Below, in pieces: positions 1 through 13,324 of a stretch of 64,000 nucleotides of DNA. The position numbers and the translations under genes are program-made. The first letter of the stretch is position 1; each line of letters begins with the position of its first letter. The notes under the pieces are model-generated. The model saw only the letters and a list, made by a program, of their open reading frames with translations. It had not been told where the DNA came from and did not search any database. Origin of the DNA: Rotaria macrura (taxonomy: Eukaryota; Rotifera; Eurotatoria; Philodinida; Philodinidae); contig OENT01000128.1 in NCBI GenBank assembly GCA_900239685.1, forward strand, positions 128,480-192,479, in the 5' to 3' direction.

Positions 1-394
1 AATATTCTAGACTATGAATTCCATGCTTTTCCTTCGTTTCTCGTTTATGTTTCGGTTGTCGTCTTTTTAATGTGTTCTATTTTTAATCTGAAAAACAAAC
101 AAAACGCGCGTGGCATCAGCCAAATATGTTTTCTTGTTTTATTTTACGTTCGTCTCGTCTCTATTACAATTTGTTGGTGATGATGAAAATATCTTTCCTT
201 CTTCGTTCTTTGTCTTTTCGTTTTTATCTATTATTGCTCGTTCTATTATCTTTTCTTCTCTTTCACATGTATCATCCATATTGTTTATTTGTCTATCATT
301 CACTTTTTCTTGGCCGGCAATAAAAAAAAAAGAAAAAAGTGATTCAGTCTCAATATTTTGCTTTTTGTTTTTTAGAAATATCAATCTATTCAGA
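1..394 (+). other. Upstream region of TXNL1
   Basis: T-rich, AT-rich DNA before the TXNL1 start codon. No independent gene is visible. A frame without stops runs from about 110 into TXNL1 exon 1, but it opens on GTG and has the composition of non-coding DNA, so I treat it as chance or 5' UTR. Two acceptor-like sites, a TTTTTTAG ending near 374 and a TATTCAG ending at 393, lie just before the ATG. Either could take a cis-spliced 5' UTR exon or a spliced leader. Confidence 0.5.
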
Positions 395-1735
395 ATGCCT
401 GTTCGAGAAATATCCAATGACGCTCTTAATAGTGAATTATCATCAGTCGGTGGCAAACTTGTTATGGTTGATTTTTTCGCCACATGGTCTGCAGCATTGA
501 TCTAAGTTTATATATTCAATGAATTATTTCATTTTTAGGTGTGGACCATGTAAAAATATTGCTCCGTTCATTGATCAATTGAGTAATCAATATCCGAATG
601 CTGTCTTCCTTAAAGTCGATGTTGAAAAATGCCAAGTAGAAACTTGCACGAAGATTAAGTTTTGATTAATTAATGTTTTCATCTCTATTTTACTTAAGAG
701 TGAAGCGATGAAATATTCAATAAAAGCTATGCCGACATTTATTTTTTTTCAACACGGTAAAGAAGTTGCTCGTTTACAAGGTGCTAGTAAAGAACCAATT
801 GAACAAACAATAAAGAAATTTTATAAAGATACACCAACAAAAGATGCTGGCTATGTAAGAGATTAAACTTGATTTCGATATTATTTTCATTATCACATTC
901 TGTGTCTTGTCGATGACATTTGCAGACAGATTTGAAGCCATTTATTGAAGAAAAAAGTTGTACGGCTTTAAATGAAATTGATAAATGGCAAAATGCCGTA
1001 CTCGACAATCAACCTGGCATGTTTAGATCAGATGAAGACGATCCTGAAGTAAAAGCATTGGAATTCGAGCATATGTTTTTCAATTCGTTTCTCGATATTT
1101 TAGTTGATTCTTCATATAGCATTCAATCAAATAGTGAAAATTCATTCGATTGCAATTGAAGCGCCTGAAGGTGACCGATATATATATATATATATACTTT
1201 TTTTCACCAATAATATCATTGAAATGTATTTTTCAGAGAATGGTCCTAAAACTGTGAAATTATTTATAAATCGACAGGCGTTTGATTTTAATGATGCCAA
1301 AAATAGTGAAGCTGTACAAACACTTCAGTAAAATCGATTCTTTTTTCTTTTACTTTAGTTCGTTAACTTGTTTTTCTAATAGATTTGAAGCAAAACATCT
1401 CAAAGATGGATTACCAATTGAACTACGATTTGTGAAATTTCAAAATGTTCAATCACTTTCAGTCAGTTATGGTTTTACTTATTTCTATTCTAGTTACGGT
1501 CGATATTCTTGCTTATTTTTTCTCTTTGAAATTTAGCTTTTCTTTGCCAATAATCAATCTGATTCAGATCAAACAATTATTAAATCTGTTACTTTTTATG
1601 GTACACCAATTGTTACGACAAATATGAAAGATTTTAAGAAAGTGAGTTAGAAATATTCTTCATGATGAATTCATGCTTTATTCTATTGCTTCTATGTAAT
1701 TATAGGCTGAAGGCGTACCATTCGCTAATGCGTGA
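395..1735 (+). CDS. TXNL1: Thioredoxin-like protein 1 (thioredoxin + PITH domain)
   Basis: Nine exons: 395-486, 539-658, 701-854, 926-1048, 1104-1170, 1237-1327, 1383-1461, 1537-1641 and 1706-1735. Spliced length is 861 nt, giving 286 residues against about 289 for vertebrate TXNL1. Residues 1 to about 105 form a thioredoxin fold. The redox motif WCGPCK is created across the first intron, and the cis-proline loop reads AMPTFIFF. Residues from about 120 to the end match the PITH domain, with LRFVKFQNV and [12 protein letters not shown]. In other eukaryotes TXNL1 is a cytosolic and nuclear redox protein that binds the 26S proteasome lid; that role is from family knowledge. All eight introns are GT-AG, 42-75 bp. 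The end, FANA, lacks the extended tail of the human protein. The neighbouring DMRT gene points towards it (tail to tail). Confidence 0.95.
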
Positions 1736-2012
1736 TATAGCTCAACAGATATGAATACAAATATTTTTCATTGTCAATCTACGTTGCATGTTTTATGTAC
1801 TCTGTTCTTTTGTTATGGATAAGTTTAAAACTAGACAAAAAGTTGATCGAATATCACTACTTTAAAAAAGAACGAAAACATTTAATCATGACATTTCAAA
1901 TACAATTTAATCACTTTGAAATCAAGGTCAATGATTGTTACGATAAAATAATATATATATATCACAAAAATCATTGAGTTAATAGAGACATCTACTGACG
2001 TATTTTTCTTGC

Positions 2013-2052
<40 letters not shown>

Positions 2053-5000
2053 GAATATGATCAATTCTTCTGAAATTCAATCATCGTCGCATCGATGCAG
2101 TAGCTGTTCACTGCAAATGAATCAAAATTCTGCTTGAGAAGCGTAGAAAATACATAAGACTATGTAAAGGAAGACATCTAGACACTATTCATCCTCAGCT
2201 ACTAGTATAATAGACTACGAAAAGGATTTTAAATTAAGTAACATATTGGACTTTTTATTCACATTTCTGTCTCGTCTTAAAACAACGGGAGCATAGGTTT
2301 AGATAAAAGCTATTCTTTAGTTATTAATATTCATGTATCGAATCGTTATGTTCGAGTTTGGTGAGATCACACATTCATGTTAACAATACAACGATGGTAA
2401 AAGAAGGAAACAGCATTGAATTTGCCTATGGTCGATTCAAGAAGAGTTAAATAAATGATCTAAAACCTGACAGCGTTTGTTCAACTGTTTATATTGCTTG
2501 AGAAAAACTTGGCCCATTACTCTCTTGCTCGATATTATGAATTGTATTCAAGAATCAAGCCACATTTTATATGCAAATGATCCACTAGAGGATTCCACAT
2601 GGTGACTTGTCTGCACCCTGTCCTGAATTCTGTTCTATCTTCTTGATAAGAAAAACATAATATTTAAAAGACTATCTGTCCTGTTATCTGATTGACCCAT
2701 TAAAGCGAAGTAGAGTACGATGTTGAGTTGATACTATCTCTTCATCAGTATTTACAATCACGTATATAGGCCAGCCATCTTTCACATTCTATCATCAAAT
2801 AATATTTCAATTGAATCCATTTTGCAAAAAACAGCAGTCACAGTTCCAATAATACAATACATGAATTTCAAAGAAGATTTGGTAAAATCTTCAAGAGAAA
2901 ACGTAACAAAAGATGATAGCTCCATGAGATAGAATTAGAGGTGTCCACAGGATGACTTTTCACGCCGTGTCATGCCTCTGCTCACATAAAAGTTATGGAA
3001 TGAAAAAAGCCCAGTCTCTTGTACGGCTCTAGAGTAGATTTAAAAAGATTATTTTTATCTTGTCTCGTTCAAGAGAGCGCCACTCTGTCCTGTGGACACC
3101 TTTGCTATCCGCATGCTTTCTTATTTCATCCATATGTTTCACGGGAACAAAAAAGAATTAAACTTAGACAGATTTCATTTCCAATAAGGCATAACATTGA
3201 CATACACTTTCCATCGGCATATTGAAAGTAATTGCACTTATTTACTTCAGTTTCAACAGGAAAAGTATATCGGTTCACATATACATCTTTTAATGCATGC
3301 TTCAATGAGTTCTTCTACGATCTAAGTGCAACTTAAAATCCGTAGAGAGCGTGATTAAAATTTTGACTGCTCATATGAAACAAGTAGAAACTCAGACGAA
3401 CCGTTCTTTCTATATCTTGATTGTTTGATGAGTATCATGACAAGCTTAACATCGATAGACACAAAGTGCTAAAATCTATAATTTCCAAAATTTTTATCAC
3501 TTTTCATGCAAAGCTATTCAAAGTTCAATGCCATTCGATGAATAACTCTCAGTCAAGCGAGGCCAAAGTTGTTATCTTTGTCAACAAATATAATGCTGAC
3601 ATATATATATATATATAAATGCCTGTGAAAGTGTACGTGGTTGATAAATTTTTGATTGGTAGGATGGCTTATTGCAGGTTTTCACGGAAAGCCTCTTGAC
3701 AGTATTGTTTCAAGTCAGATTGATATCTATGAATTTTTGATAGATACTCAATATTTTTATATGGTGTACCGAATAGGCAAATGATAAAATAACACGCATG
3801 TACTATTGAGCTGGGTTTTTAAATGCTTTTGTCAATATATAATCAGGAACAGAATTAAAAAACTTTTGTATATATATATTTGTTTTTTTGTGATCAACCT
3901 CGAAATTCACTGTATGAAGTTAAGATAGAAAGAACTGTTATATCTTTCGATGATTTTAGATGAAAACATCAATGTTTAGTTAATTAGATTACGACCGTGA
4001 TGCTTAGTTATACTGGTCTACTCTGAACAGGAGCCTAATTGGTATCTACTACTTTCATTGGCTATGAACTGTGTCCAATACAAAAAAAATTGATTCCGAA
4101 CTCGATCCATCATTTTTTCTCTGATTAACTTATGAATGAATATGTCTAGGTAGATATATAGATTGATCAAGCTTACTCAAGTACAAATTTCACAAACCAA
4201 TAAAAGAAAAATGGAGAACATATGAAGAGAAATATATATATGTATAATTGGAACAAGTTCATTTTTTCTTGAAATCTATCTTGACGCCTTCGTCTAAAGT
4301 AATAGTTAGAACATTTTGTGTTTCGACATCTACATTCAACAGAAGTTTTATTTGTTCGTTTTATAGTTTATTGAAAAATAGAATAACTGAAGATCTTTTG
4401 ACCTCGCTTAATGGTTGTAAATAGAAACAAAAGCGAGTTAGAGGAGATAAAAAAAACGATCTAAGTTCACATAATTGCATCATCTTTCATTCTACATGAC
4501 TGCATATTTACGTTCATCAAAACCAGCATGTGATTTAGTGTGTAGGCAAGGTGCCACTATTTCTCACGTAACTTAGACAGTTTTTTTTACATCGGATAAG
4601 CTAATACGAGAAAGAAAATGATAGGACGAATTTGGAATCAAATGTTTCAGGATGGATCGACTTCGGAATCGATTAAAGTAGGAGAAACCAATTAGGTCCC
4701 AGTTCGAGGAATAATGTTTTTGCTTGCCAACATTTATCCTCGTCTCCCAAATATACATTGTCTTAACTCAAGCAAGAAAAAGAAATATGTTTCTTCATAC
4801 AATAGATAGATTCTCAACAAGCGAAATTCTATTAATTGATTAAAGTCAAACGATTATCAATCAATAAAACAAAATGACTCTATTCAGCTTCATGTTGCTT
4901 TCACTATATACAAATAAAATATTATAAACAAAAGAAAATCAATATGATACACATTAAAGAATGGACCAATAACATCTTCTATTCTTATTTATCTTAGTTG

Positions 5001-5124
5001 TATTTATATTTATATAAATGAAAACACTCACACACATACACACAATATGCAATGAAGAAAGAGAAAAAGAAGAAGAAACAAAAATTGTATGTTCGAAATG
5101 ACAAAGAAAATACATCATCACGTA
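1736..5124. other. Intergenic region between TXNL1 and the DMRT gene
   Basis: About 3.4 kb between the stop codons of two convergent genes. It is AT-rich with stops in all frames, and the longest open stretches (below about 70 codons) resemble no protein I know. It holds the 3' ends of both genes, an (AT)n tract and scattered short TA runs, including one at 3598-3617. Confidence 0.6.
2016..2050. repeat. (AT)n microsatellite
   Basis: Uninterrupted alternating AT for about 35 bp, 280 bp after the TXNL1 stop. A shorter (TA)n tract sits inside TXNL1 intron 5 near 1178-1195. Confidence 0.95.
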
Positions 5125-6404
5125 TTAATTTGTTGATGATGATGATGAGGATGGTGTAACAAGTTTACATGTACAAAATGGTAATAAACATCGATGATGT
5201 GATTGATGTCTTGGCATAGCTCCGATTGATGCTGTGCGCGATAAGATACTCATTGTTGTTGATGGCATTGGTGGTGGAGGTGGGTGATGAAAATAGAGTG
5301 GATGAGGTGGGGGATAAGGTGCAGCAAACAGGCGACTCTGATGATGATGATGATTCAAATAATTCGATGCCATTATTGGACTAAATGCTGATTTAGTCGC
5401 TTCGGAGTAAACACTAGCAATAACTCGTTTAACAGCTTCAGACATTTCATGTTCGTTTGATGGTAGAGAGAAAAGTTGTTGTGCAGATTGATTTGAAACT
5501 GCTTCTTTCATAGTCGGAGATGATGATGGTGAAATCGGCGACGTTTGACGATCATGAACGATTTCGTCTGTTGAACGAACAGCAGGAGGTGATGCTGATG
5601 CCAATTTTGTTGAACGACGATCAGTTGGTGATGATGGATGAGTACTTTTGCTATTTGTATCATTGTCATCGTCATCATCATTATCGTCATCATCATCATC
5701 TTTATTATTATTGATTCCATTGTAGGTTGAAGTTTTTTCAACGGTAACAGCTTAAAGTAAATAGAAAAAATATTATTCGATTCAATTCAATACAATTTAT
5801 TCTATTTCATATTATAACTGATTTACCATCATCTGAATTTCCACCATCGTTACTTGTATCACCTTCTTCACCACCTATTACCGTTGACGTTCTTGCTAGA
5901 CCTTCGGCAGTTGCATTTAGTGTTCGTCGTAATTCTAAAATTGCTTCTGGTGGTGTACCGTAAATGGCACTTAATTCTCGAGCATCATTTTCTTCTTGTG
6001 CTTGTTGTCGTCGTAGAGCAACCTGTCACAAGATAATAAGAACACGGCCTACATTTCTCAGTTTCATAGTTTTATGAATTTACTTGTGCAGCCATAACAC
6101 GTTGTCGTTCAGCAATAAGTGTACATTTAGCACAAACACAATCTTTCCAATTACAATAACGTTTATGACCTTTCAATGCTGATACAACACCGTGATTTCT
6201 ACATCGTGCACATTTCGGTGTACGTTGATAACGTTCAGTAGCACGTAATAGAAGAGCATGAGGTAAATAACGTGGAAAAGCTGAAGATCCCATGGATGAT
6301 GATGACGACGATGATGATGATTGTTGATGTTTATTATTTGTATTCATATTCGTATTTTTACTAAGCTTTTTTGTATTACTCCGTGACGATGGACTCGTAC
6401 TCAT
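5125..6404 (-). CDS. DMRT: DMRT-family DM-domain transcription factor
   Basis: Three exons on the minus strand: 6404-6084, 6022-5827 and 5750-5125 (1143 nt, about 380 residues). The start is the first ATG (6404-6402). The frame stays open a little further upstream but without an ATG. A Ser run covers about residues 29-37. The DM domain covers about 61-107: [42 protein letters not shown]. It has the Cys/His set of the intertwined zinc fingers and the nuclear-type arginines. An [14 protein letters not shown] segment follows, as in DMRT proteins generally. Exon 3 is low complexity: an Asp/Asn run, then Ser/Pro stretches and a His/Pro-rich patch. I see no DMA motif, so a DMRTA assignment is not supported. 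Family members act in sexual differentiation and neural development; the role here is inferred. Confidence 0.93.
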
Positions 6405-9400
6405 ATTGATTCGATGTTTCTTACACGTACGATGTGTTTCGATGTATAACTGATCCAAATTGTGATTAATATATCATTGTAGACACAATCGATGAAAGAA
6501 AAGGAGAAAGTAAGAGTGAGATATCGAGAGAAGGAGAAAGAAAGGGAGAAAAGAAAAAGAAGAGATTAACGAATCAAAATAAAGCTATAGAGCAATCGGA
6601 CAGATAGATGATTGGTGCCAAATGATCGTTTCTCTTTTTTTTCTGTATTCTCTTATTTGATATAGGCATTACTTGTCAATAAAAAAAACACAATGACGGT
6701 CTCCCCAACAACTACGTATATGTATAATAACAACAATACCCATTCATAAAAAGATCGATTACGTACAGATTGATGAAATACCATCAACAAACTCACTAAG
6801 AAATAAGAGAATGCAGACTATGCACACACTCTAATATGCGAACTACTAATACTGCTGTTCTTTTTTTTTTCTTGCAGTTTAGGCAACGTATCAATTTTCG
6901 TTCTATACAACACCGTTGCACCTTTTTTTTTGTGTTGATATTTAAATAAATATCTATATCTCTATACATATAAATATGTATGTATATAAATGCATGCCTG
7001 ATTATATGTAGGTGAGAAAAGTGATTGACTTTGAAACTAACAAAAAGAAAGTAATACCAATAATATAAGATATCATGTAAATACAAAATGATTTTTAAAA
7101 TCATTTCATATAGAAAATCTGCCCGGCAGACATCCGGAAATAATTTCGGGTCGATATGCATTGCTTCTCTTTTTTTGTGACAAGTGGATCAGGATAAGAT
7201 GATGACTTTCTTCGTTGTGCTCTTTTTTCTTTTTCAAACATAAAAATAAATTAATTTGTCTTTCTTGGTATTAGCCAAAAATGAAGAGAAGAGAAAAGGT
7301 CATCAAAATGAGAAGATTACTGCACTTATGAAGTTGACAACATGTCGGAAAAAGCTTGTTGTAGTCGAACCGATAGACAACTACGGAGGCGTACGCACAG
7401 GAAATCATTACTAATGGTAAGAACATCTAACCATTAATGGACACAAGAAAATAATATACAAGACAAACAAATGGTTGCTATTTTCTATCGTGCACAGTGG
7501 TTGGTATTTATATAGATTTATTAGAGAATAATGGAATAAATAAGCAGAAAAAAAATGTTCTTATGAGCTAATCATATTGATTGTTATGTTTGTCGAAGAT
7601 CATTATTTGTTGTTGTAGTCTAATGTATGAAAGTGCATATGTACCAGTGTATTTCACAAATGAGAATATCGAAATCCAACAGTGAAGAAAAAATAAGAAC
7701 AAAGTCAAAAACAAGAAGATAAAGAATTTTGATCCTTGGATCAATGAAAAGTAAATAATGTAACAAAAGAAAGGTGTATCTAATTGGCTTGAATGGCAGA
7801 TGGTTTGTTTCTGAGCGCTCTTTCGTTTGATTTCGTCAGATAGAACAACAAATAGTTCTCTTGTTGCCTTCTTAATGACGACATTTCATTTTCTTTTTTT
7901 TCGTTCACATATACATTCATTCGTTCTTTAGACATAGATCAATATGATATGGTGACTAAGAGGAATTTTAAGCCATCATGTATATTATAGTAGTTGTAGT
8001 TATAGTCGGCGACAACGTTTGAAAGTAATTTGAGATTGGTCAAACTCTCTTCAGGCATTAACTTTGATAAGTCACAAAGAATCAAACGACAACAATACTA
8101 CAACGATTTGAACAGCAAAGTGAACGAATGGATATATTGATCTTTAATTTTTGTGTACATGTCACACAAATCATACACCTACACAAACAGAATAAGAGTG
8201 AGAGAGAGAGAGAGAGGTCATAGAGATGCCGCTGCGTACTTGACGTTTTTTTCTTTGTTTCTTCTTCATACTAATTAATTATTTGATGTAATACATTGAA
8301 AAACATATCCTAAGTGGATAATGATGTAAGCGCGCCGCATGACTAAATCGTACTTGAGTACACATGTAGAATAGATTTTGAGATGACAATTCAAATAGAG
8401 TAAATGCCATTTTAAAAGAATTCTTTCTTCTACATTTATGCTCTTTTTTCTTCCAATAAATTTGTCTTTTTTTTTTCTTTTTCTTTTTGGTAATTCTATG
8501 ATCATATAAAATCTATCTTTCTGTGTTGAAAGTATATTAAATATTTGTTGAAATGAAATTACCTGTATGAGAGCACATCCTATTCTATTCCGTGATTTTT
8601 CTATTTGCACAGTATCATATATAGTAAGGGGCACTGTTTCTTTATGTTTATATTTACACAATAACATACTAATTTTCTTCTTGTTGTACGTCACCCAATC
8701 TACATATCGATGATTTTATGTTTCATTTGATACATGATTTAATGAAATCAAGGATGATCACTCTTTACTATTTTCTGTTGGTTGCTACTTAGGAGATTTA
8801 TTTTCATCAATAATTATCGATTCAAATGATAATAACTCTATACAGTAAAGTTCAATTTCATCAAGAACTAATAAATACGATTGAGATTTTCATTGATCAA
8901 TTTTATAATGAAAATATTATATCATTTAAAGCGTGTTAAACCTTGATTGGAACAATATTACAATAAACATTGAAATAATTGAATCCAATCAATATCGGAT
9001 TTTGTTATAGTTGCTAAATATTCATCAAACGTTTTCCTTTTGTTCATCGGTGATAGTTGACATGGAATTTATTGATGAATAATTATGTCAGAGTTCGGTT
9101 TCATATCACGTATTGCATTGAAATTTGATTTTTCCATGAGTAGAATGATTCGAAAAAGTTCATCAACAACCTATGAGTCATTTATGGAAATGAAAAGTTT
9201 TGAATTATACCATTAAACTTAATCTTGGAATGAGTAGCAATCAACGTTGATAAAAGCAATATGAGTAACAAGATTCACTCCTAAGGATGCATGGAACCTA
9301 GAAAAGATTTATTGTTTGTCCACCAATAGAATTATTCCTATGATATACATCTCTACCTGTGACTGTGTGAATGAAGGTATAATAGAATAAAATTCAGTTA

Positions 9401-10045
9401 GAACACACGCACCTACCTATATATCAATAGTAGTTGTATACGATTCACATCTAACGATCAATTCTGGTACTCCAGAATAACAGTAAGCAGAAAGATACAT
9501 TTTGAAAAATTTTTAAATAATATTTTATGACAATATTCATCAAAAGATTATTTGAATTGATAACTCAATGTACGATACCACGAGGATGAAAATTGGCAAG
9601 TGTCAGAAATAGTTTAAATATAAATGGTTCATATTAGTATAATTTATTTCGCGATGTTTCATCTGTATGATCAACAGTAATTTGTTTAATAGCAAGTATA
9701 TAGTTCTTTTGTATTTTTTATGAATGCTGTATCGACGACATCAAACAAATATACCGTTCTTGTCAATGAGTTGGGTATTTTCGACATAACGAAAACAGAG
9801 GAAGCGATGGTGAACATATTCATCATTTATTATGTTCAAAAGAAAGAAAAACTCTGTTGAGTAGAGTCTATAGTTACATCAACTCACAAAACACTAGAGG
9901 GCGCTGTTCGTCACTTGATAGTCATCGTCAATCAACATTCTAGAGGTTGAAACCAACGAGAACCTCAGCAACCTATTAAAACATGTCTGTTTGAAACCGT
10001 CTTCTATTCATATTTGTTTCTTTTTTTCTAAAATTATATAAGCAA
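6405..10045. other. Head-to-head spacer between the DMRT and FAM161 genes
   Basis: A 3.6-kb AT-rich spacer between two divergently transcribed genes, so it should hold both promoters. I see no coding exon, and no promoter motif I would defend. Purine-rich GA tracts lie near 6500-6570 and 8196-8217. Open stretches on the minus strand near 6796-7161 and 8275-8694 are Lys/Ile/Tyr-rich and look like translated AT-rich DNA. Confidence 0.6.
8196..8217. repeat. (GA)n microsatellite
   Basis: A GAGTGAGAGAGAGAG tract of about 22 bp in the DMRT/FAM161 spacer. It could act as a GAGA-type promoter element or simply be a microsatellite. Confidence 0.9.
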
Positions 10046-13000
10046 ATGGCTAGTGCCTCATTAGTTGATTATTATGATTCTCGTGTTAATTTCGATAAAC
10101 TTAATCCACTAATAAGATCAGCATATAATACAACAGCAGATTTTGACGAATATAAACAGAAATTACTTGCGAAAGTTGAATACGATAATCAAGATGGAAA
10201 TGCATCGTTTCTCGATTCAATTGAAGACATTCGTCATGAACAACGTTCCCGATTAGCACAAGTTGAACATCAATATTACACTCAAAAGACAACTTCATCA
10301 TTTGATCTACCTTTTTATGCTGAAGAAACAGATGCGAAACAAGAAACCATAGTTACCGCGAAACCACCTGTACCAACTGCGTCAAGACGCTCACCATCGC
10401 CTGTTTTATTAACTGAAGAACGTGTTCAACATCATACTCATCATCGTCCTGTGTCTGCTAATATCGTTCGAAGACATGATGATGATAAATCCTATTGTCC
10501 ACATCGAACGTGTACTGGTGATAAAAATCATTCACATGATTCGATGACTAATCATGTTCAACATCAAATAGAAACTATGTGGGATGAATTTGAAATAGAT
10601 GATTATTTAGAACGCAAAAAGTAAGACACATGAAAACAAGAAACAGAACAACACAAAATTTTGATCTGAGATCACGTTGCCACTAACTTACTTCTTTCTT
10701 TTATTCGATAGAACTCGTCGTGTTCCGAGTGCACCAGCAAACACTAGTTGGGCTGGTCGTGTGACAGTACCAGAACCGTTTTCTCTCACGACTAGTGTAA
10801 CCATGGATAATGTACATCGAAGAAAATGTATGCATGAAATAGAAGCAGCTAAAATACAGAAAGAAGTTGACGATGAACTTATGCTTAATCGATCTTTTAA
10901 AGGTAAACGTTTCCTTCCTTCACTGTTCGAATACAAATAGCAGCTTTCGTCAAAGATTAAAAATTTTTCAACGTAAAAGTGCAATTGCGACTTATAATAT
11001 AAACACATGTATGGTTTCTCTATCGATAATAGTACATATTTATTTGATGATCAATTTTTGAGATTAGCTTCATCCTATTATATGTACGTGAGACAAAGGG
11101 TAACTTCAAATGTGTTCTTTCGAAAAATGATGGGATGTTTTATTTCGTACAATTCTGTCACCGACAAAAATTCTGATGATTGTAATTACTATTCTTACTT
11201 TTGCCTGCTGCATAATGAGATGTGTTTTTCCACAATTGCCAAATTTTTGACATTTTGCCACGACTTGTAAATTCAATGACACATTTTGAGTAAAAATAAT
11301 AAGTCGGTAACTACACTTGAACAAGATTTTTCATACAAGATAAAAAGCTTCTCTATTATTGAAACTTACCGATGTCTTTATGATTTCTCATTTTTATTCC
11401 ACTTTGTTTACTAGTCCTGAATAGAAAAGTATAACAGCGAAGAAACTCTGAAAATAGAATACGTGAACCCTTAGTATCCAATCTCCTCTATCAAATAACA
11501 AATCAGAAAATACAAACTTGTCAATCTTTATACCAGAATATCATTGAAGATCAAAAAACGCCTAACAAAGATTTCAACGTTCATACATCAAGTGTAAAAC
11601 AATAGAAAACTCCAAAGAAATTTTTACATAGGTAGCTGATCATTCTCAATATGTTTACAAATTTTTAAACATACTATCGTACATAAGCTTAGCTGGTGAC
11701 GAACGAGTGATGGATTCGTGTACTAAGATCATGCTTCATAGTACGACGAATAAAATATATTGATGTATTCTCATCATAAATAAACTTCAATATCGGATTT
11801 ACTAATAATACGTGTAGTTCTTGAGACACAGAGGTAATCAGCAAATACTTGTCGTAGTGATTACTTTTCAGTCATTTTTGTATTATCAACAGAGATTTTG
11901 CGTATTCTTGATCTGCGATAATCTATGTCACCTGACTCTCTATTGTAATACTTTTTCATGAGTTCTCGTCTAAATTTCTTTAGCAACTCCTGTTCCCGCT
12001 CATGTTCGTATGCCGTTATATCAACAATTACAAGAAGAACAGCGTGCTCGCCGTGAACAAGTTCGTCATATGTCAAAAGAATATCTAAATTCAATATCAA
12101 AACCATTCGGATTTGAATCACGTGAAAAAGCTAAAACAATCGTACGAAGACATTCATATTCGGATGGTGACACGGCAAGACAAGAACCACAATTTAAAGC
12201 AAAGCCATTACCCGATTTTTATTATCGAACAAGCAAAGATGTCGAACAGTATGTGTTACATGAAATCTGAAATTGAATTTTGTTCATACTGTGTGTTTTA
12301 TTGTTGAATTATAGAATGAAAGAAAAATCTCTGTACCGTTCAATTAAACGAGAAATGCGAGCTAAAGAGTTACTGCGTCGATCACGCCTTCCATCAAATA
12401 TGAAAGAACGACAGCAACAAGCAAAACGTGCACGACGTTCCATGAGTGCCAACGATTTAGCGCGTCTCGGTTATGAAGAGTATACATTTAAACCGAAAAC
12501 CAATGGATACTATATACCAAATTATGATAAACTTCATGCCAAATTCATAAGTGAATCTGAACAAGCCAAGCGTACGCGACCACCAACCAAATGTAAACCA
12601 TTTTTATTGTACACAAATTTAATTCCAACAAGAAAAGACAAAGTTCTCGATGATATGCGTACTGAAGAAGAGCAACGTCATTTACAAACATTTCAAATAA
12701 AAGGAAAACAACTTCCAATCAAATCTAATTCTGGTATGAATTTATCAGCTAGTCTTCAAAAACCCGAAGCTATACCAACAAAAATAACTCCATCGCAACG
12801 TGTACGCGAAGCTATGGGTAAGAAAAAACGACGTGACGATGAAATAAGAAATAAATTCGAAGAAAAATTTCAACGATCAAAATCAGCTAGAGAAAAACGA
12901 TTGAAAGAAGCAATCCGTGAACGAGCCAAATTACAAGATAAATCAACTGTATACAAAGCAAAAAAAGAAGAAAATGTAAATAACACAAAAAAAAATGACT

Positions 13001-13306
13001 GTTCAAAAATGTAAACTCTATATATGTCTTTTTCGTTTTTCTTAGACTCGTAAAATTCGTCAATCGATGCGATTAAACGAAGATGAGTATGCTAGAAGAT
13101 TAGATGCCATGAATGGACGTATTGAACGACGTCCACTGTTACTGGAACAAGATCAACGAGATCAAGCTGTACGAGATTTAGAAAGAAAAATTCAACATGC
13201 CATGACTGTAGCGAATATAACTGAAAAAGATCTAATGAGAGAAAGATTTAATCCGCCTGATGTAAAAGTCACAAGAACAAAGAGACTGTCTGATGGTTCA
13301 ATATAA
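10046..13306 (+). CDS. FAM161: FAM161-family ciliary/centrosomal protein
   Basis: Five exons: 10046-10620, 10712-10902, 11984-12248, 12315-12975 and 13046-13306 (1953 nt, 650 residues). The FAM161 (UPF0564) signature is clear. VTVPEPFSLTT is in exon 2. ATPVPAHVRMPLYQQL follows the long intron. Then come SKPFGFESREKAK, FKAKPLPDFYYR, EKSLYRSIKREMRAKELLRR and KPFLLYTNLIPTRKDKVLDD, and the end is Arg/Lys-rich coiled coil with RRPLLLEQ. Vertebrate FAM161A and FAM161B sit at the ciliary base and centrosome and bind microtubules; human FAM161A is mutated in retinitis pigmentosa. This single protein could be the ancestor of both. The N-terminal 190 residues are poorly conserved and include a His-rich patch. 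Intron 2 (10903-11983) is far longer than the others. The acceptor-like ATATAAG just before the ATG may take a spliced leader. Confidence 0.92.
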
Positions 13307-13318
13307 AGATGCAAAAAA

Positions 13319-13324
13319 AATAAA
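13319..13324 (+). terminator. FAM161 polyadenylation signal
   Basis: AATAAA hexamer 13 nt after the stop codon. This implies a very short 3' UTR. Confidence 0.55.

Noticed and set aside
110-394. N-terminal extension of TXNL1 from an upstream open frame
   Set aside because: It opens on GTG, not ATG, and codes for Phe/Ser/Leu-rich sequence typical of T-rich DNA. The thioredoxin fold starts naturally at the ATG at 395.
9950-10000. RFX X-box upstream of FAM161
   Set aside because: GTTGAAACCAAC near 9946-9960 resembles an X-box only with mismatches at key positions; not enough to claim ciliary promoter control.
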